From an uncultured Planctomycetales bacterium (GTDB taxonomy: Bacteria > Planctomycetota > Planctomycetia > Pirellulales > Thermoguttaceae), in contig CALARR010000070.1 in NCBI GenBank assembly GCA_937889015.1, forward strand, positions 1 to 64,000: 64,000 nucleotides of DNA, written 5' to 3'. The notes beneath the pieces are model-generated. The model was not told the origin of the DNA. It did not search any database and saw only the letters and a program-made list of their open reading frames with translations. Positions 1-7,143 of this stretch are shown here, piece by piece. A program made the translations under genes and the position numbers. Every line of letters begins with the position of its first letter. Position 1 is the stretch's first letter.

Positions 1-271
1 GACCAGGTTCGCTCCACCCCACCGGCCGCCCAACTGGCAACGCCGGCCGCCAGCACTGGAACGCATCCCAAATCCGACATCCAGCATTCCTCCCGCCCGG
101 ACGTCCTCGAATCGCCTCCGCATCGCCCCTCGTCCCTCCCAGGCCCGTGCATCGTGTCCCAGAAGCCCGATTCCCAGCCAGCGCCTTGCGCAGCCCGATC
201 TCCGCAACCCGTGGCCAGTCCCTAGCAGGCGCGCTTCACCCATCGCCTTTCCACCCTAACCCCCAAGACCC

Positions 272-316
272 AAATCCAACATCTCAAATCCAACATCCAA
301 CATCCAACATCTGCTG
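272..316. repeat. ATCCAAC heptamer array
   Basis: Short array of 7-bp units of the type ATCCAAC, several perfect and some altered, just before a small reading frame. A second array of the same unit lies at 745-772 on the far side of that frame. Such heptameric tandem repeats are common intergenic features in several bacterial groups; their role here is unknown. Confidence 0.75.
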
Positions 317-402
317 CGCCGAACGCAGACCGCCTGGCCGCGAGAATAGCTGCGGTTCAAGAAAGGCTTCGGGCACGCGGCAGTCTCCTGGCTCGGCAAG
401 GC

Positions 403-789
403 GTGATCGTGGCCACCTGGCGCCATGTGGCCGGACGCCGCTACGGGCCCTACTACCGCCTGGCCTTCCGCGACCACCGCCGGCAGTGTTGCCTCTACCT
501 TGGCCGCGACTCGGCCCTGATCGAGGCCGTGCGCGGCCTGTTGGCCCAACAGCAGCACGCGCATCGCCGTGCCCAGACCTTGGCGCGCCTGCAACGCAAG
601 GCGCACAACGCCCTGCGCGCCGAGCTTGCCACGCTTCGCCAGCAGCTTACCGACTGCGGCGTGCATCTGAAGGGCCTAGGCCACGTCGCACGCGTGCGCC
701 GCAAAGCACCAGGGCAGAACCTCCCAGCAACCCCGTCCAGGCCAGCCCAACATCCAACATCCAACATCCTTCTTACGCCCACTTGTTGA
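403..789 (+). CDS. Small hypothetical protein, possibly DUF6788-like remnant
   Basis: A reading frame of 128 residues from a GTG. The core (WRHVAGRRYGPYYRLAFR, then QCCLYLGRD, then a Lys/Arg-rich helical region) resembles short planctomycete proteins of DUF6788 type, whose pattern is a basic segment, GPYY, a strand ending in YLG, and a helical tail. This assignment is from memory of the family. The same frame is open upstream to about 226 and encodes a plausible helical N-terminal part (ADRLAARIAAVQERLRARG), but no ATG or GTG lies there. The true start may have been lost. The last residues are encoded by the heptamer array at 745-772, which suggests the original C-terminus is gone too. It is best read as a decayed or truncated gene; function unknown. 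Confidence 0.4.
   Translation: MIVATWRHVAGRRYGPYYRLAFRDHRRQCCLYLGRDSALIEAVRGLLAQQQHAHRRAQTLARLQRKAHNALRAELATLRQQLTDCGVHLKGLGHVARVRRKAPGQNLPATPSRPAQHPTSNILLTPTC
745..772. repeat. Second ATCCAAC heptamer array
   Basis: Three to four units of the same 7-bp repeat as at 272-316 (phase CAACATC). It encodes the last residues of the small reading frame at 403-789. Confidence 0.75.
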
Positions 790-806
790 CCAAAGAGTCA
801 ATGTCG

Positions 807-2096
807 TCATTCGTCTTTCGCCATGCGACATGCGCCGATCGCTCCCCGGCGACGCTCACAGACGACAATCACCGCCCCCAAGACTGCCAGCAGCGCGAAC
901 GAGGTCCCCACCACCCATGGATTGGAGATCCCATAGTCGACCCACGGCCGGAACAGCGTCACCACGCTGGCCGCCGTGTACAGTTGCGGCACGAACAGCG
1001 AGGCGATCACGGCCCAGCCCACCAACCGCGTGCTCCAGGCCGGACCCGCGGTGAACAGATACTCCATCGCCACCACGACCAGCAAGAAGCCCTGCGTGAA
1101 CAGCCGGGAGGAGTCGTAGGCAATGAACAACTGGGCCCACGTGCAGGCCAGAATCAACAGCATCGACCAGACCACACGGCGCTGGCGCGTCCAGGCGTGG
1201 AAAGCGGCCACGATCGGGACGATCCACATCGCCTTGAGGAACCCGAGCAGCCCCACCGGTTGGCACCAACCGGACTGCCGGAACCAGTAGGTCGGCCTGG
1301 ACGGGAGATCCCGGAAGTAGAAGCCGACCGTGAAACGGAATTCCTGCCGACTGGCCAGCCAGTAGCGAAACGCGCCGTAGCAGACCAGCGACACTGCCAG
1401 GGCGACGCCGATTTCTCCCAACCGCTTCGTCCAAGGACGCCTGTTGTCGCCCAGGCGCAGCCAGACGAACCAGGGCGTCAGGAAGACCACCGATTCGCGG
1501 TTGAACAGGCCCAGCAGAAAGCAGAGCCAGAACCACACCGGCCGCTCGCGGAACCACCACATCAGCAACAATAGCGCCAACGACGCCGAGTCGGTGTAGC
1601 CCGAGTTGAACATCGAGTTCAACGTGACCTGCGAGAAGGCCAGCACGGCCGTGGCCGCCACGGCGTCGGCCGGATGCGACACGCGCGTGCGAAAATAGCC
1701 ATAGCCCACGTACAGCACCAGCCAGGCCGTCCACAAGTTGGTGACCACGATCAAGTCGCCGCGCAGCAGCAACAGATAGCTCACCAGAGGAGTCAGGATC
1801 CGGTGCGGAAAGAAGATCTCCGGGTGAATACCGAACGGGTCCGCGGCCAGGGCCGCGTATTGCCCGGCAAAGCCCTCCAGGCTCAACGTCGGTCGCGTGT
1901 AGATGGCCGCCGCCGCCAAGAAGACCAACGACACCAGCAGGCCGCTGACCACCGGCCCCAGCCGTCTCTGCATGGCGGTGACCAGGGCGTCGATCCGTGC
2001 CTCGGCGCACGGCCGGGCCGGACAGAGCACCAGCAGCGTTGCCCAGCCCAGCAGCGTCAGCCCGGATGCCGTCAGGAAATAGGAGAGGTAGATCAC
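807..2096 (-). CDS. Multi-pass membrane protein, unknown function
   Basis: 429-residue integral membrane protein with roughly ten hydrophobic segments spread along its length. Visible examples are an N-terminal segment (ASGLTLLGWATLLVLCPA), a segment before the TRPTLSLEGF loop, and several in the C-terminal half. The large loop after the second segment and the overall pattern resemble GT-C-type glycosyltransferase or mannosyltransferase-like membrane proteins, but I see no diagnostic catalytic motif. The start is GTG with no clear Shine-Dalgarno. An in-frame stop immediately upstream is supplied by the palindromic repeat at 2105-2187, which ends 8 bp from the start codon. The native start may therefore have been changed by that repeat. 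It stands alone on this strand. Confidence 0.7.
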   Translation of the reverse strand: MIYLSYFLTASGLTLLGWATLLVLCPARPCAEARIDALVTAMQRRLGPVVSGLLVSLVFLAAAAIYTRPTLSLEGFAGQYAALAADPFGIHPEIFFPHRILTPLVSYLLLLRGDLIVVTNLWTAWLVLYVGYGYFRTRVSHPADAVAATAVLAFSQVTLNSMFNSGYTDSASLALLLLMWWFRERPVWFWLCFLLGLFNRESVVFLTPWFVWLRLGDNRRPWTKRLGEIGVALAVSLVCYGAFRYWLASRQEFRFTVGFYFRDLPSRPTYWFRQSGWCQPVGLLGFLKAMWIVPIVAAFHAWTRQRRVVWSMLLILACTWAQLFIAYDSSRLFTQGFLLVVVAMEYLFTAGPAWSTRLVGWAVIASLFVPQLYTAASVVTLFRPWVDYGISNPWVVGTSFALLAVLGAVIVVCERRRGAIGACRMAKDE

Positions 2097-2104
2097 GGGC
2101 GCGC

Positions 2105-2187
2105 TTAGAACCTATCCGAGAACCGCCCCAGCCAAGTCGGGCGGCCTGCAGGGCCGAACAGCCGACTGGTTCTGGGACCGGCTCTTA
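2105..2187 (+). repeat. Palindromic repeat, copy A
   Basis: Member of the approximately 84-bp dispersed repeat family. The left end TTAGAACCTATCCGAGAACC and the right end GGTTCTGGGACCGGCTCTTA are imperfect inverted repeats of each other, around a GC-rich core containing CGGGCGGCC. It lies between the divergent membrane-protein and HdeD-like genes. Confidence 0.85.
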
Positions 2188-2388
2188 ATGCGTGTGGCAA
2201 TCACCGGGTGCTGGGTGCCATGCCCACGCTTGCCGTGGGCATGCAAGACCTTGACCGATAATGTCTCATCTCCGTGACATGCTGTACTAGCCCCCATTTC
2301 TGGTTAGCTCGCGGATAGGCAGATTTGGGTATGATGGACCGATCCCAGGACTGGAAATGTGGCGCTACAAACTCCAAGGAGGTGGACG

Positions 2389-2928
2389 ATGGTCTCCAAG
2401 GTTCTCCCCAGTGCGAATTCCCTGTTGCTGATGGGCCTCGGGCTCCTGGTGTTGGGCTGCATTGCCATCGCATCGCCAGCCGTTGCCGGCACGTCGGTGA
2501 TGTTCGTGATCGGCGCGGTCCTCGTGATCTCGGGCCTGGCCCAGATCGCTCACGGCTTCTACGAGCCCTCTTGGTCCGGAAAACTGCTGTCGTTGATCCT
2601 CGGCGTGATCACTTTTCTGGGAGGGCTGGCCGTCCTGGCCCATCCGCTTTTCGGACTGACCGTGTTGACCCTGGTCCTGGCCGTCTATTTCGTGATCGAA
2701 GGCTTCTGGAAGATCATCGCCTCGTTCTCCCTCCGGCCCGCCGCCGGCTGGCTGGCGATCCTGGCCAGTGGCCTGATCGCCTTGCTGTTGGGGCTGCTCA
2801 TCTGGACGGAATGGCCCCTGTCGGGCCTGTGGGCCGTGGGCACCCTGGTCGGCGTGGACCTGCTCGCCACCGGCATCGCCCTCATCTTCCTGTCGTCCAC
2901 CGTGCGCCGCCTGCAAGCGTCCACCTGA
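2389..2928 (+). CDS. HdeD family membrane protein
   Basis: 179-residue protein with about six hydrophobic helices (GLGLLVLGCIAIASPAVAG, then VMFVIGAVLVISGLAQIAHG, LLSLILGVITFLGGLAVLAH and others). The alternation of two-helix hairpins, with a G-[FL]xxIxxGxxxI pattern and the ISG-A-IAHG motif, is typical of the HdeD family, named for the E. coli acid-resistance membrane protein. The start at 2389 is favoured over the ATG 30 bp upstream because AAGGAGG lies at 2376-2382 with proper spacing. Upstream, TATGAT at 2330-2335 could be a -10, but I see no matching -35. It is monocistronic, facing the regulator gene at 3043-4152. The family is clear; its physiological role here is unknown. Confidence 0.85.
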   Translation: MVSKVLPSANSLLLMGLGLLVLGCIAIASPAVAGTSVMFVIGAVLVISGLAQIAHGFYEPSWSGKLLSLILGVITFLGGLAVLAHPLFGLTVLTLVLAVYFVIEGFWKIIASFSLRPAAGWLAILASGLIALLLGLLIWTEWPLSGLWAVGTLVGVDLLATGIALIFLSSTVRRLQAST

Positions 2929-2936
2929 AGCGCATG

Positions 2937-2952
2937 GCCGTCGCCAGACGGC
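2937..2952 (+). terminator. Possible terminator hairpin after HdeD-like gene
   Basis: GCCGTC, a 4-nt loop, then GACGGC: a perfect 6-bp stem 8 bp past the stop codon, between two convergent genes. There is no T-tract, so intrinsic termination is only a possibility. Confidence 0.3.
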
Positions 2953-3042
2953 GCTGCCTCCCGGGATCACCAGAGCTACGATGGGGCTTTCGCCGGAAAC
3001 GCTGCACAAAGACGCGATGTGCACCCAGTTCTCGAAAGCCCT

Positions 3043-4152
3043 CTATGGCACGGCGTGCTCCACCGTCGTCTCCGGCGCGTGATGCGCCCCGTGATCGAAC
3101 CAGTCGGCCGCCAGTGTCCGCGTGCTCACCAGCGAGATCGTCATCCGCCGCGGTTGTTGTCGTCCCTGCAAGTTCACCTGCTCAAAGCGAATCTGTCCGA
3201 TGAGGCTTGTGGTCGGATGGAACCAGATCGATATCGCGCGTGGCCCCTTGGTCACCGGATCGATCTTCCGCGCGTGCAGGTGGCGCCACTGCGTCGGATC
3301 ATCGGCGGACAGTGGCTCGGCAGGGCCCTCCTTGATGTCGTAGCCGTATCGCAGATCCAGCAGGGTCGATCGCACGTCGACAAACGGAATCGTGGCTAGA
3401 CTCTCAGGCATCGGCAAACGGAAGTCGCTCGGATCGCTGCTGACCAATACGGGTCGTTTTGGCCGGACGAGCCAGTTCTCGCGGCCGTTGCTGCCATTGA
3501 TCACCATCTGCCCCTTGACCGTGGGCCGATAGAGTACGAATTGGTTGCCGCCGCGTACATAGAGGACGGCACGATCCAGGCCAGGGCGATGATCTGTGGG
3601 GGGAGGGGTGCCGGATTCCGGCCGGCTCGGTTTGGGGCCCGCTTTGTGCTCGGCGCGGCTGTCGGAGGGCTCCACAGAAATCTCGTACGTCCGATCCGTC
3701 GACTCGTCCCATGCCTCCACGACGCGCGCCAACGCCGCGATCGCCGAGTTCGATGTCGCCACATAGACCCAGCTCGCAACGCCAATCAACAGCGACACGG
3801 CCGCCGCCCATCGCAGCATCGCCCCCACATGACGACGCCGCTGAACCGACACCATGGCCGGTCGTGGTGCTTCGATCCCATGCACCGACTCTTGATGTAT
3901 GGCCGCCAACACACGTTCGATCCGTGTCTTCCGGGCAGCGGCCTCCCGGTCGTCTAGATGCTGCAGCAGCGCGTGCACGAGTTGCATCCCAGCCGCAGCC
4001 GAAAATGTCCGGTCGTCGAGCGCCCCCACAGGCAGTTCCGGCGTCGCTTCCGGCAAATGGCCCCGTGCTGCGGTCCCGGCGTCACCATCCATCCACCAGC
4101 CGAGGATGCGGTCGAACTCGGCTCGCAAGCGGGCGTCGTCGGATGAACTCAT
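3043..4152 (-). CDS. Membrane-anchored protein partnered with ECF sigma factor
   Basis: 369-residue protein with a soluble N-terminal part (MSSSDDARLRAEFDRILGWW...), a single transmembrane helix near residues 110-135 (LRWAAAVSLLIGVASWVYVA), and a C-terminal extracytoplasmic domain. It lies 106 bp downstream of an ECF sigma factor gene on the same strand, the usual arrangement for a membrane anti-sigma or sigma-associated regulator. I see no zinc-binding HxxxCxxC anti-sigma motif, so this role is inferred from context and topology. The start at 4152 is chosen over 4185 because GGGAG lies about 9 nt upstream. The C-terminal domain has Trp/Arg-rich strands (ENWLVRPKRP, QWRHLHARKI) and resembles planctomycete outer domains that follow such anchors. 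Confidence 0.65.
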   Translation of the reverse strand: MSSSDDARLRAEFDRILGWWMDGDAGTAARGHLPEATPELPVGALDDRTFSAAAGMQLVHALLQHLDDREAAARKTRIERVLAAIHQESVHGIEAPRPAMVSVQRRRHVGAMLRWAAAVSLLIGVASWVYVATSNSAIAALARVVEAWDESTDRTYEISVEPSDSRAEHKAGPKPSRPESGTPPPTDHRPGLDRAVLYVRGGNQFVLYRPTVKGQMVINGSNGRENWLVRPKRPVLVSSDPSDFRLPMPESLATIPFVDVRSTLLDLRYGYDIKEGPAEPLSADDPTQWRHLHARKIDPVTKGPRAISIWFHPTTSLIGQIRFEQVNLQGRQQPRRMTISLVSTRTLAADWFDHGAHHAPETTVEHAVP

Positions 4153-4258
4153 GGCTTGGGCTCCCACACAGCGACAGGGCCGCAACCAATGCGGTCCACC
4201 GCATCAACCCGCTGCCGGCACTCCCGGCTTCTTTTCGACGAATGAACGGCCTTTGTCG

Positions 4259-4801
4259 TTACGGACACAGAAGGCCTTTGCGCTGCAGGCAGCTCGCCAA
4301 CAAGGCCCGCGCACGCTGCAAACGCTTCTTGATCGCCTCATGCGTGACATCCAACAACGCGGCAATGCCATCCGCCGTGCGATCCTCCTGATAGCGCATC
4401 CAAATCGTCTGCCGATGCGGTTCTGGCAGAGCCGCAACGCACTCGCGCAGGGCGGCAATCTTGTCGTCCCAGGTGTCGCCAGTCCGCTCGCTGATCCGCT
4501 GCACCTGCCGATCGAGGTGTTCCAGCACCTCTTCGTCGCACAACATCAGATCCCGTTGCGACTTGCGCGCATGAGCCAGGACCAGGCGACCCGCAATCCC
4601 ACGCAGCCACGGCCCAAACGGGCGCGTCCGGTCATACTCGTGCAATCGTCGCCACGCGACCAGCATCGTTTCCTGAAACAGGTCTTCGACCACCGGCTGA
4701 TTCCATACGACGGCGCGCAGGTAGGTCATCAACATCTCGGTGTTCTCGCGCACCAGGATCTCGAAGACCGTCTCGGCTTGAATGGGCGATAGATCAGACA
4801 T
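4259..4801 (-). CDS. ECF-type RNA polymerase sigma factor
   Basis: 180-residue sigma-70 family protein. Region 2 is visible as LFQETMLVAWRRLHEYD followed by FGPWLRGIAGRLVLAHAR, which should bind core polymerase and the -10 element. Region 4 near the C-terminus is a helix-turn-helix (LPEPHRQTIWMRYQEDRTADGIAALLD then EAIKKRLQRARALL) for -35 recognition. The length and the F-x-x-WL-x-G-I-A motif fit the Rhodopirellula/Verrucomicrobium-type ECF group. The ATG at 4801 is preferred over the upstream TTG at 4828. The adjacent membrane protein probably controls its activity; target genes are unknown. Confidence 0.85.
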   Translation of the reverse strand: MSDLSPIQAETVFEILVRENTEMLMTYLRAVVWNQPVVEDLFQETMLVAWRRLHEYDRTRPFGPWLRGIAGRLVLAHARKSQRDLMLCDEEVLEHLDRQVQRISERTGDTWDDKIAALRECVAALPEPHRQTIWMRYQEDRTADGIAALLDVTHEAIKKRLQRARALLASCLQRKGLLCP

Positions 4802-5027
4802 GGCAGCCAGACTCTCGCAACTCCGCAAGCAGGAACCTGGAAGAGGGGCTCCGCCCGACTTCGACCCTCGGACGTCCTCCTGCTATTGTCGGGTCAGCAC
4901 GCGACGGGGACAGAATTCCTGCCCTTCCTGAATCCTCCAGGGGTCGTATCCGCCTGTCCACCGATCCTGGCCGCAGCACAGCCGGGATCAGCGGTGGTCC
5001 GAGCTGCCTGGGTATCCTGTCCCCGTC

Positions 5028-5093
5028 AGGAACCTGTTCCCGAACCACCTGGCCCGTCTGAGCGGCCCAGCGGGATCCGATTCCGGGACCGGA
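5028..5093 (+). repeat. Palindromic repeat, degenerate copy H
   Basis: Begins AGGAACCTGTTCCCGAACC and ends ATTCCGGGACCGG, matching both ends of the dispersed repeat, with a shortened and diverged core. Confidence 0.55.
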
Positions 5094-5170
5094 TGCGAGG
5101 TCGGAAAGGGACGTTTCACCGATTCTACCGGTTGCCTGTCCCCGTTTCCAATCCAGGCGACAAGTAGTTT

Positions 5171-5252
5171 CAGAACCGATCTGAGCAACGATAGGTGAGT
5201 CGATCTCATCCGACCGCCCGGTCTGGCCGCGACGGTCCGCAGATCGGCTCCT
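5171..5252 (+). repeat. Palindromic repeat, degenerate copy J
   Basis: Begins CAGAACCGATCTGAG and ends GCAGATCGGCTC with the family length of about 82 bp; the core (CCGACCGCCCGG) is diverged. It is weaker than the other copies. Confidence 0.4.
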
Positions 5253-5288
5253 CAATCAAGCCATCCTGTGCGTGAAAGGTCCCCAGTC

Positions 5289-7106
5289 ATGCGGCGTCAT
5301 GGAATCGCGGCGGCCGTGTTGAGCATCGAAGCCCTGGCGTTATCGATGGTCGCTCTGGCAGGAGAGTCACGCACGGTGGTTCCTGGCGTGATTCCCGGCT
5401 TCGTGCAACTCCCGTCCGGCCAGTTCCAACGGGGCGATCACCACGGCTTCGCCGATCCGAAACACGGCAGCGACGAAGTCCCTGTGCGAAACATCCGCGT
5501 GGATGCTTTCGCCATCGCCGTCCACGACGTCACCACCAAGGAATATTGCGGGTTCCTCAACTCCGCGCTGGCACAGAAGTCGATCGAGGTCCGCAGCGGC
5601 GGCGTCTACCTGCGGGGCGCGAAAGACCTGTTGTGCGAGACCCGCGGCATGTCTGCCTACAGCCGGGTCGGCTGGGACGAGAAGTCCTTCATCGTGTTGG
5701 ACGGCAAAGAAGATCATCCCATGGTGTGTGTGCGCTGGGAAGGCGCAGCGCTCTACTGCAACTGGTTGAGCGCGCAGAAGAGCCTGCCCAAGTGCTACAA
5801 CACATCCACCTGGGAATGCGACTTCAACACCAGCGGTTTCCGCCTGCCCACCGAGGCCGAATGGGAATACGCCGCGCGCGGCGGCCAGCACGATCCGTAT
5901 TGGAACTTTCCCTGGGGGAATGAAGCCGATCCGGCCAAGGCCAATTGGCCCGAGTCGAAGAACCCCTACCGCGCCGGCCCGGAGCCGTGGACCACGCCCG
6001 TCGGATTCTTTGACGGCAAGCTCCATCGCAAGGCCGATTTCGATTGGCCAGGTTCCGAGGAGAGCTTCAAGACGTCCGACGGCGCCAACGGCTACGGCTT
6101 GTACGACATGTCAGGCAATGTCTGGCAATGGTGCACGGAGTGGTACGAGCGCCACTACTACGCCTACTGCCCGGAGGCCAATCCCCCCGGTCCGGCCGAA
6201 GGCAGCCCCATGCCCGACGGCAAGCCCTATCGCTGCCTGCGCGGCGGCAGTTGGTTCAACGGCCAGTACGGACACGGCCGCGTCTCGAACCGCGACCCCT
6301 CGTACTTTCGCGGCCCGAAAGACCCGGACCATCCCTTCTACCACATCGGATTCCGGGTGGTGCTGCCGATCGAGGCCGAGCGACGGCCGGTCGTGAAGCC
6401 GACGTCCGTTCAGCGCGTGAAGGCCGCCGAGGGCGGCCCCCAAGGCAAGCCGCCGCGCGACGGAAATCGATCCGAGGGTCGGCGGCCTCCGCGCGGCGAC
6501 AACCGACGCGGAGGCCCCGACCGCGACCGGGCACCGAGAGACGACCCACGTCCGCCTCGGGATCAAGCGGATCGGGTGGCTCTCGAATCGTCGCAACCGT
6601 CGCTCTCGAAGCCGGTGGCCGGGTTCGTGCTCAGCAGCCCGGAAGTTGCTGAGGGAGGGGCGTTGCCCAAGGACTACACGGGCGACGGGAGCAGTGCGAC
6701 GCTGCCGCTCGCGTGGAGTGGGGCCCCCGCGCGGACGCGGAGTCTTGCACTCGTGATGCACCACGCCGCACCGGACGGAATCAAATGGTACTGGATTCTT
6801 TACAATATCCCGCCCGAAATGGACCGCCTGCCCAAGAACGTGCAGGGCGTCGGGACCCTGGGCAGCAACAGTGTCAATCCGCACGTTGGCTACGCCCCGC
6901 CGCACTCCAAGGGTCCGGGGCCGAAGAAGTACACGTACACCCTGTACGCCTTGTCGGCCCCGCCGAAGATCGACTATCCCCCGGCCAAGGTCACGCGCGA
7001 CGTGCTACTGGCCGTTATGCAGGGCCTGGTCTTGGGCAGCGCCGAATTGAACGTCATCTATTCGCGCGATGGTGAAGAAAAGCCGCAGGCCAAGCCGCCG
7101 CGCTGA
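5289..7106 (+). CDS. Exported SUMF1-like/PEBP-like fusion protein
   Basis: 605-residue exported protein. A signal peptide (MRRHGIAAAVLSIEALALSM) is followed by a SUMF1 fold (about residues 30-370) with typical motifs RLPTEAEWEYAARGG, LYDMSGNVWQWCTEWY, CLRGGSWFN and GFRVV. An Arg/Asp/Pro-rich linker (about 380-435) leads to a C-terminal PEBP/YbhB-like domain (IKWYWILYNIP, GYAPPHSKGPG, YTYTLYAL). The domain order is unusual. In true formylglycine-generating enzymes GGSYxCxxxxC supplies two active-site cysteines. Here the corresponding stretch after GGSW has none, so maturing the sulfatase downstream is unlikely by the known mechanism. The start at 5289 has AAAGGT 8 nt upstream. It is the first gene of the six-gene operon. 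Confidence 0.85.
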   Translation: MRRHGIAAAVLSIEALALSMVALAGESRTVVPGVIPGFVQLPSGQFQRGDHHGFADPKHGSDEVPVRNIRVDAFAIAVHDVTTKEYCGFLNSALAQKSIEVRSGGVYLRGAKDLLCETRGMSAYSRVGWDEKSFIVLDGKEDHPMVCVRWEGAALYCNWLSAQKSLPKCYNTSTWECDFNTSGFRLPTEAEWEYAARGGQHDPYWNFPWGNEADPAKANWPESKNPYRAGPEPWTTPVGFFDGKLHRKADFDWPGSEESFKTSDGANGYGLYDMSGNVWQWCTEWYERHYYAYCPEANPPGPAEGSPMPDGKPYRCLRGGSWFNGQYGHGRVSNRDPSYFRGPKDPDHPFYHIGFRVVLPIEAERRPVVKPTSVQRVKAAEGGPQGKPPRDGNRSEGRRPPRGDNRRGGPDRDRAPRDDPRPPRDQADRVALESSQPSLSKPVAGFVLSSPEVAEGGALPKDYTGDGSSATLPLAWSGAPARTRSLALVMHHAAPDGIKWYWILYNIPPEMDRLPKNVQGVGTLGSNSVNPHVGYAPPHSKGPGPKKYTYTLYALSAPPKIDYPPAKVTRDVLLAVMQGLVLGSAELNVIYSRDGEEKPQAKPPR

Positions 7107-7143
7107 TTGGCTTACCGAAAACCCTCCTTCCAGGAGCATGACC

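Larger units (their letters stand above)
4802..5288. other. Intergenic region with repeat debris
   Basis: No convincing gene. It separates the divergent sigma-factor gene and secreted-protein operon. It holds two degenerate copies of the palindromic repeat (5028-5093 and 5171-5252) and three occurrences of a GGGGACAG/CTGTCCCC word (about 4902-4916, 5016-5026, 5134-5146). The first and second are inverted relative to each other over about 16 bp. The operon promoter should lie here, but I could not pick a clear one. Confidence 0.6.

Noticed and set aside
272..772. Heptamer arrays considered as a CRISPR-like array
   Set aside because: Units are 7 bp and contiguous, with no spacers of regular length and no cas genes.
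147..1574. 475-residue plus-strand open frame at the window start
   Set aside because: It runs opposite the membrane-protein gene, with Pro/Arg/His/Gln-rich composition and no domain; antisense shadow.
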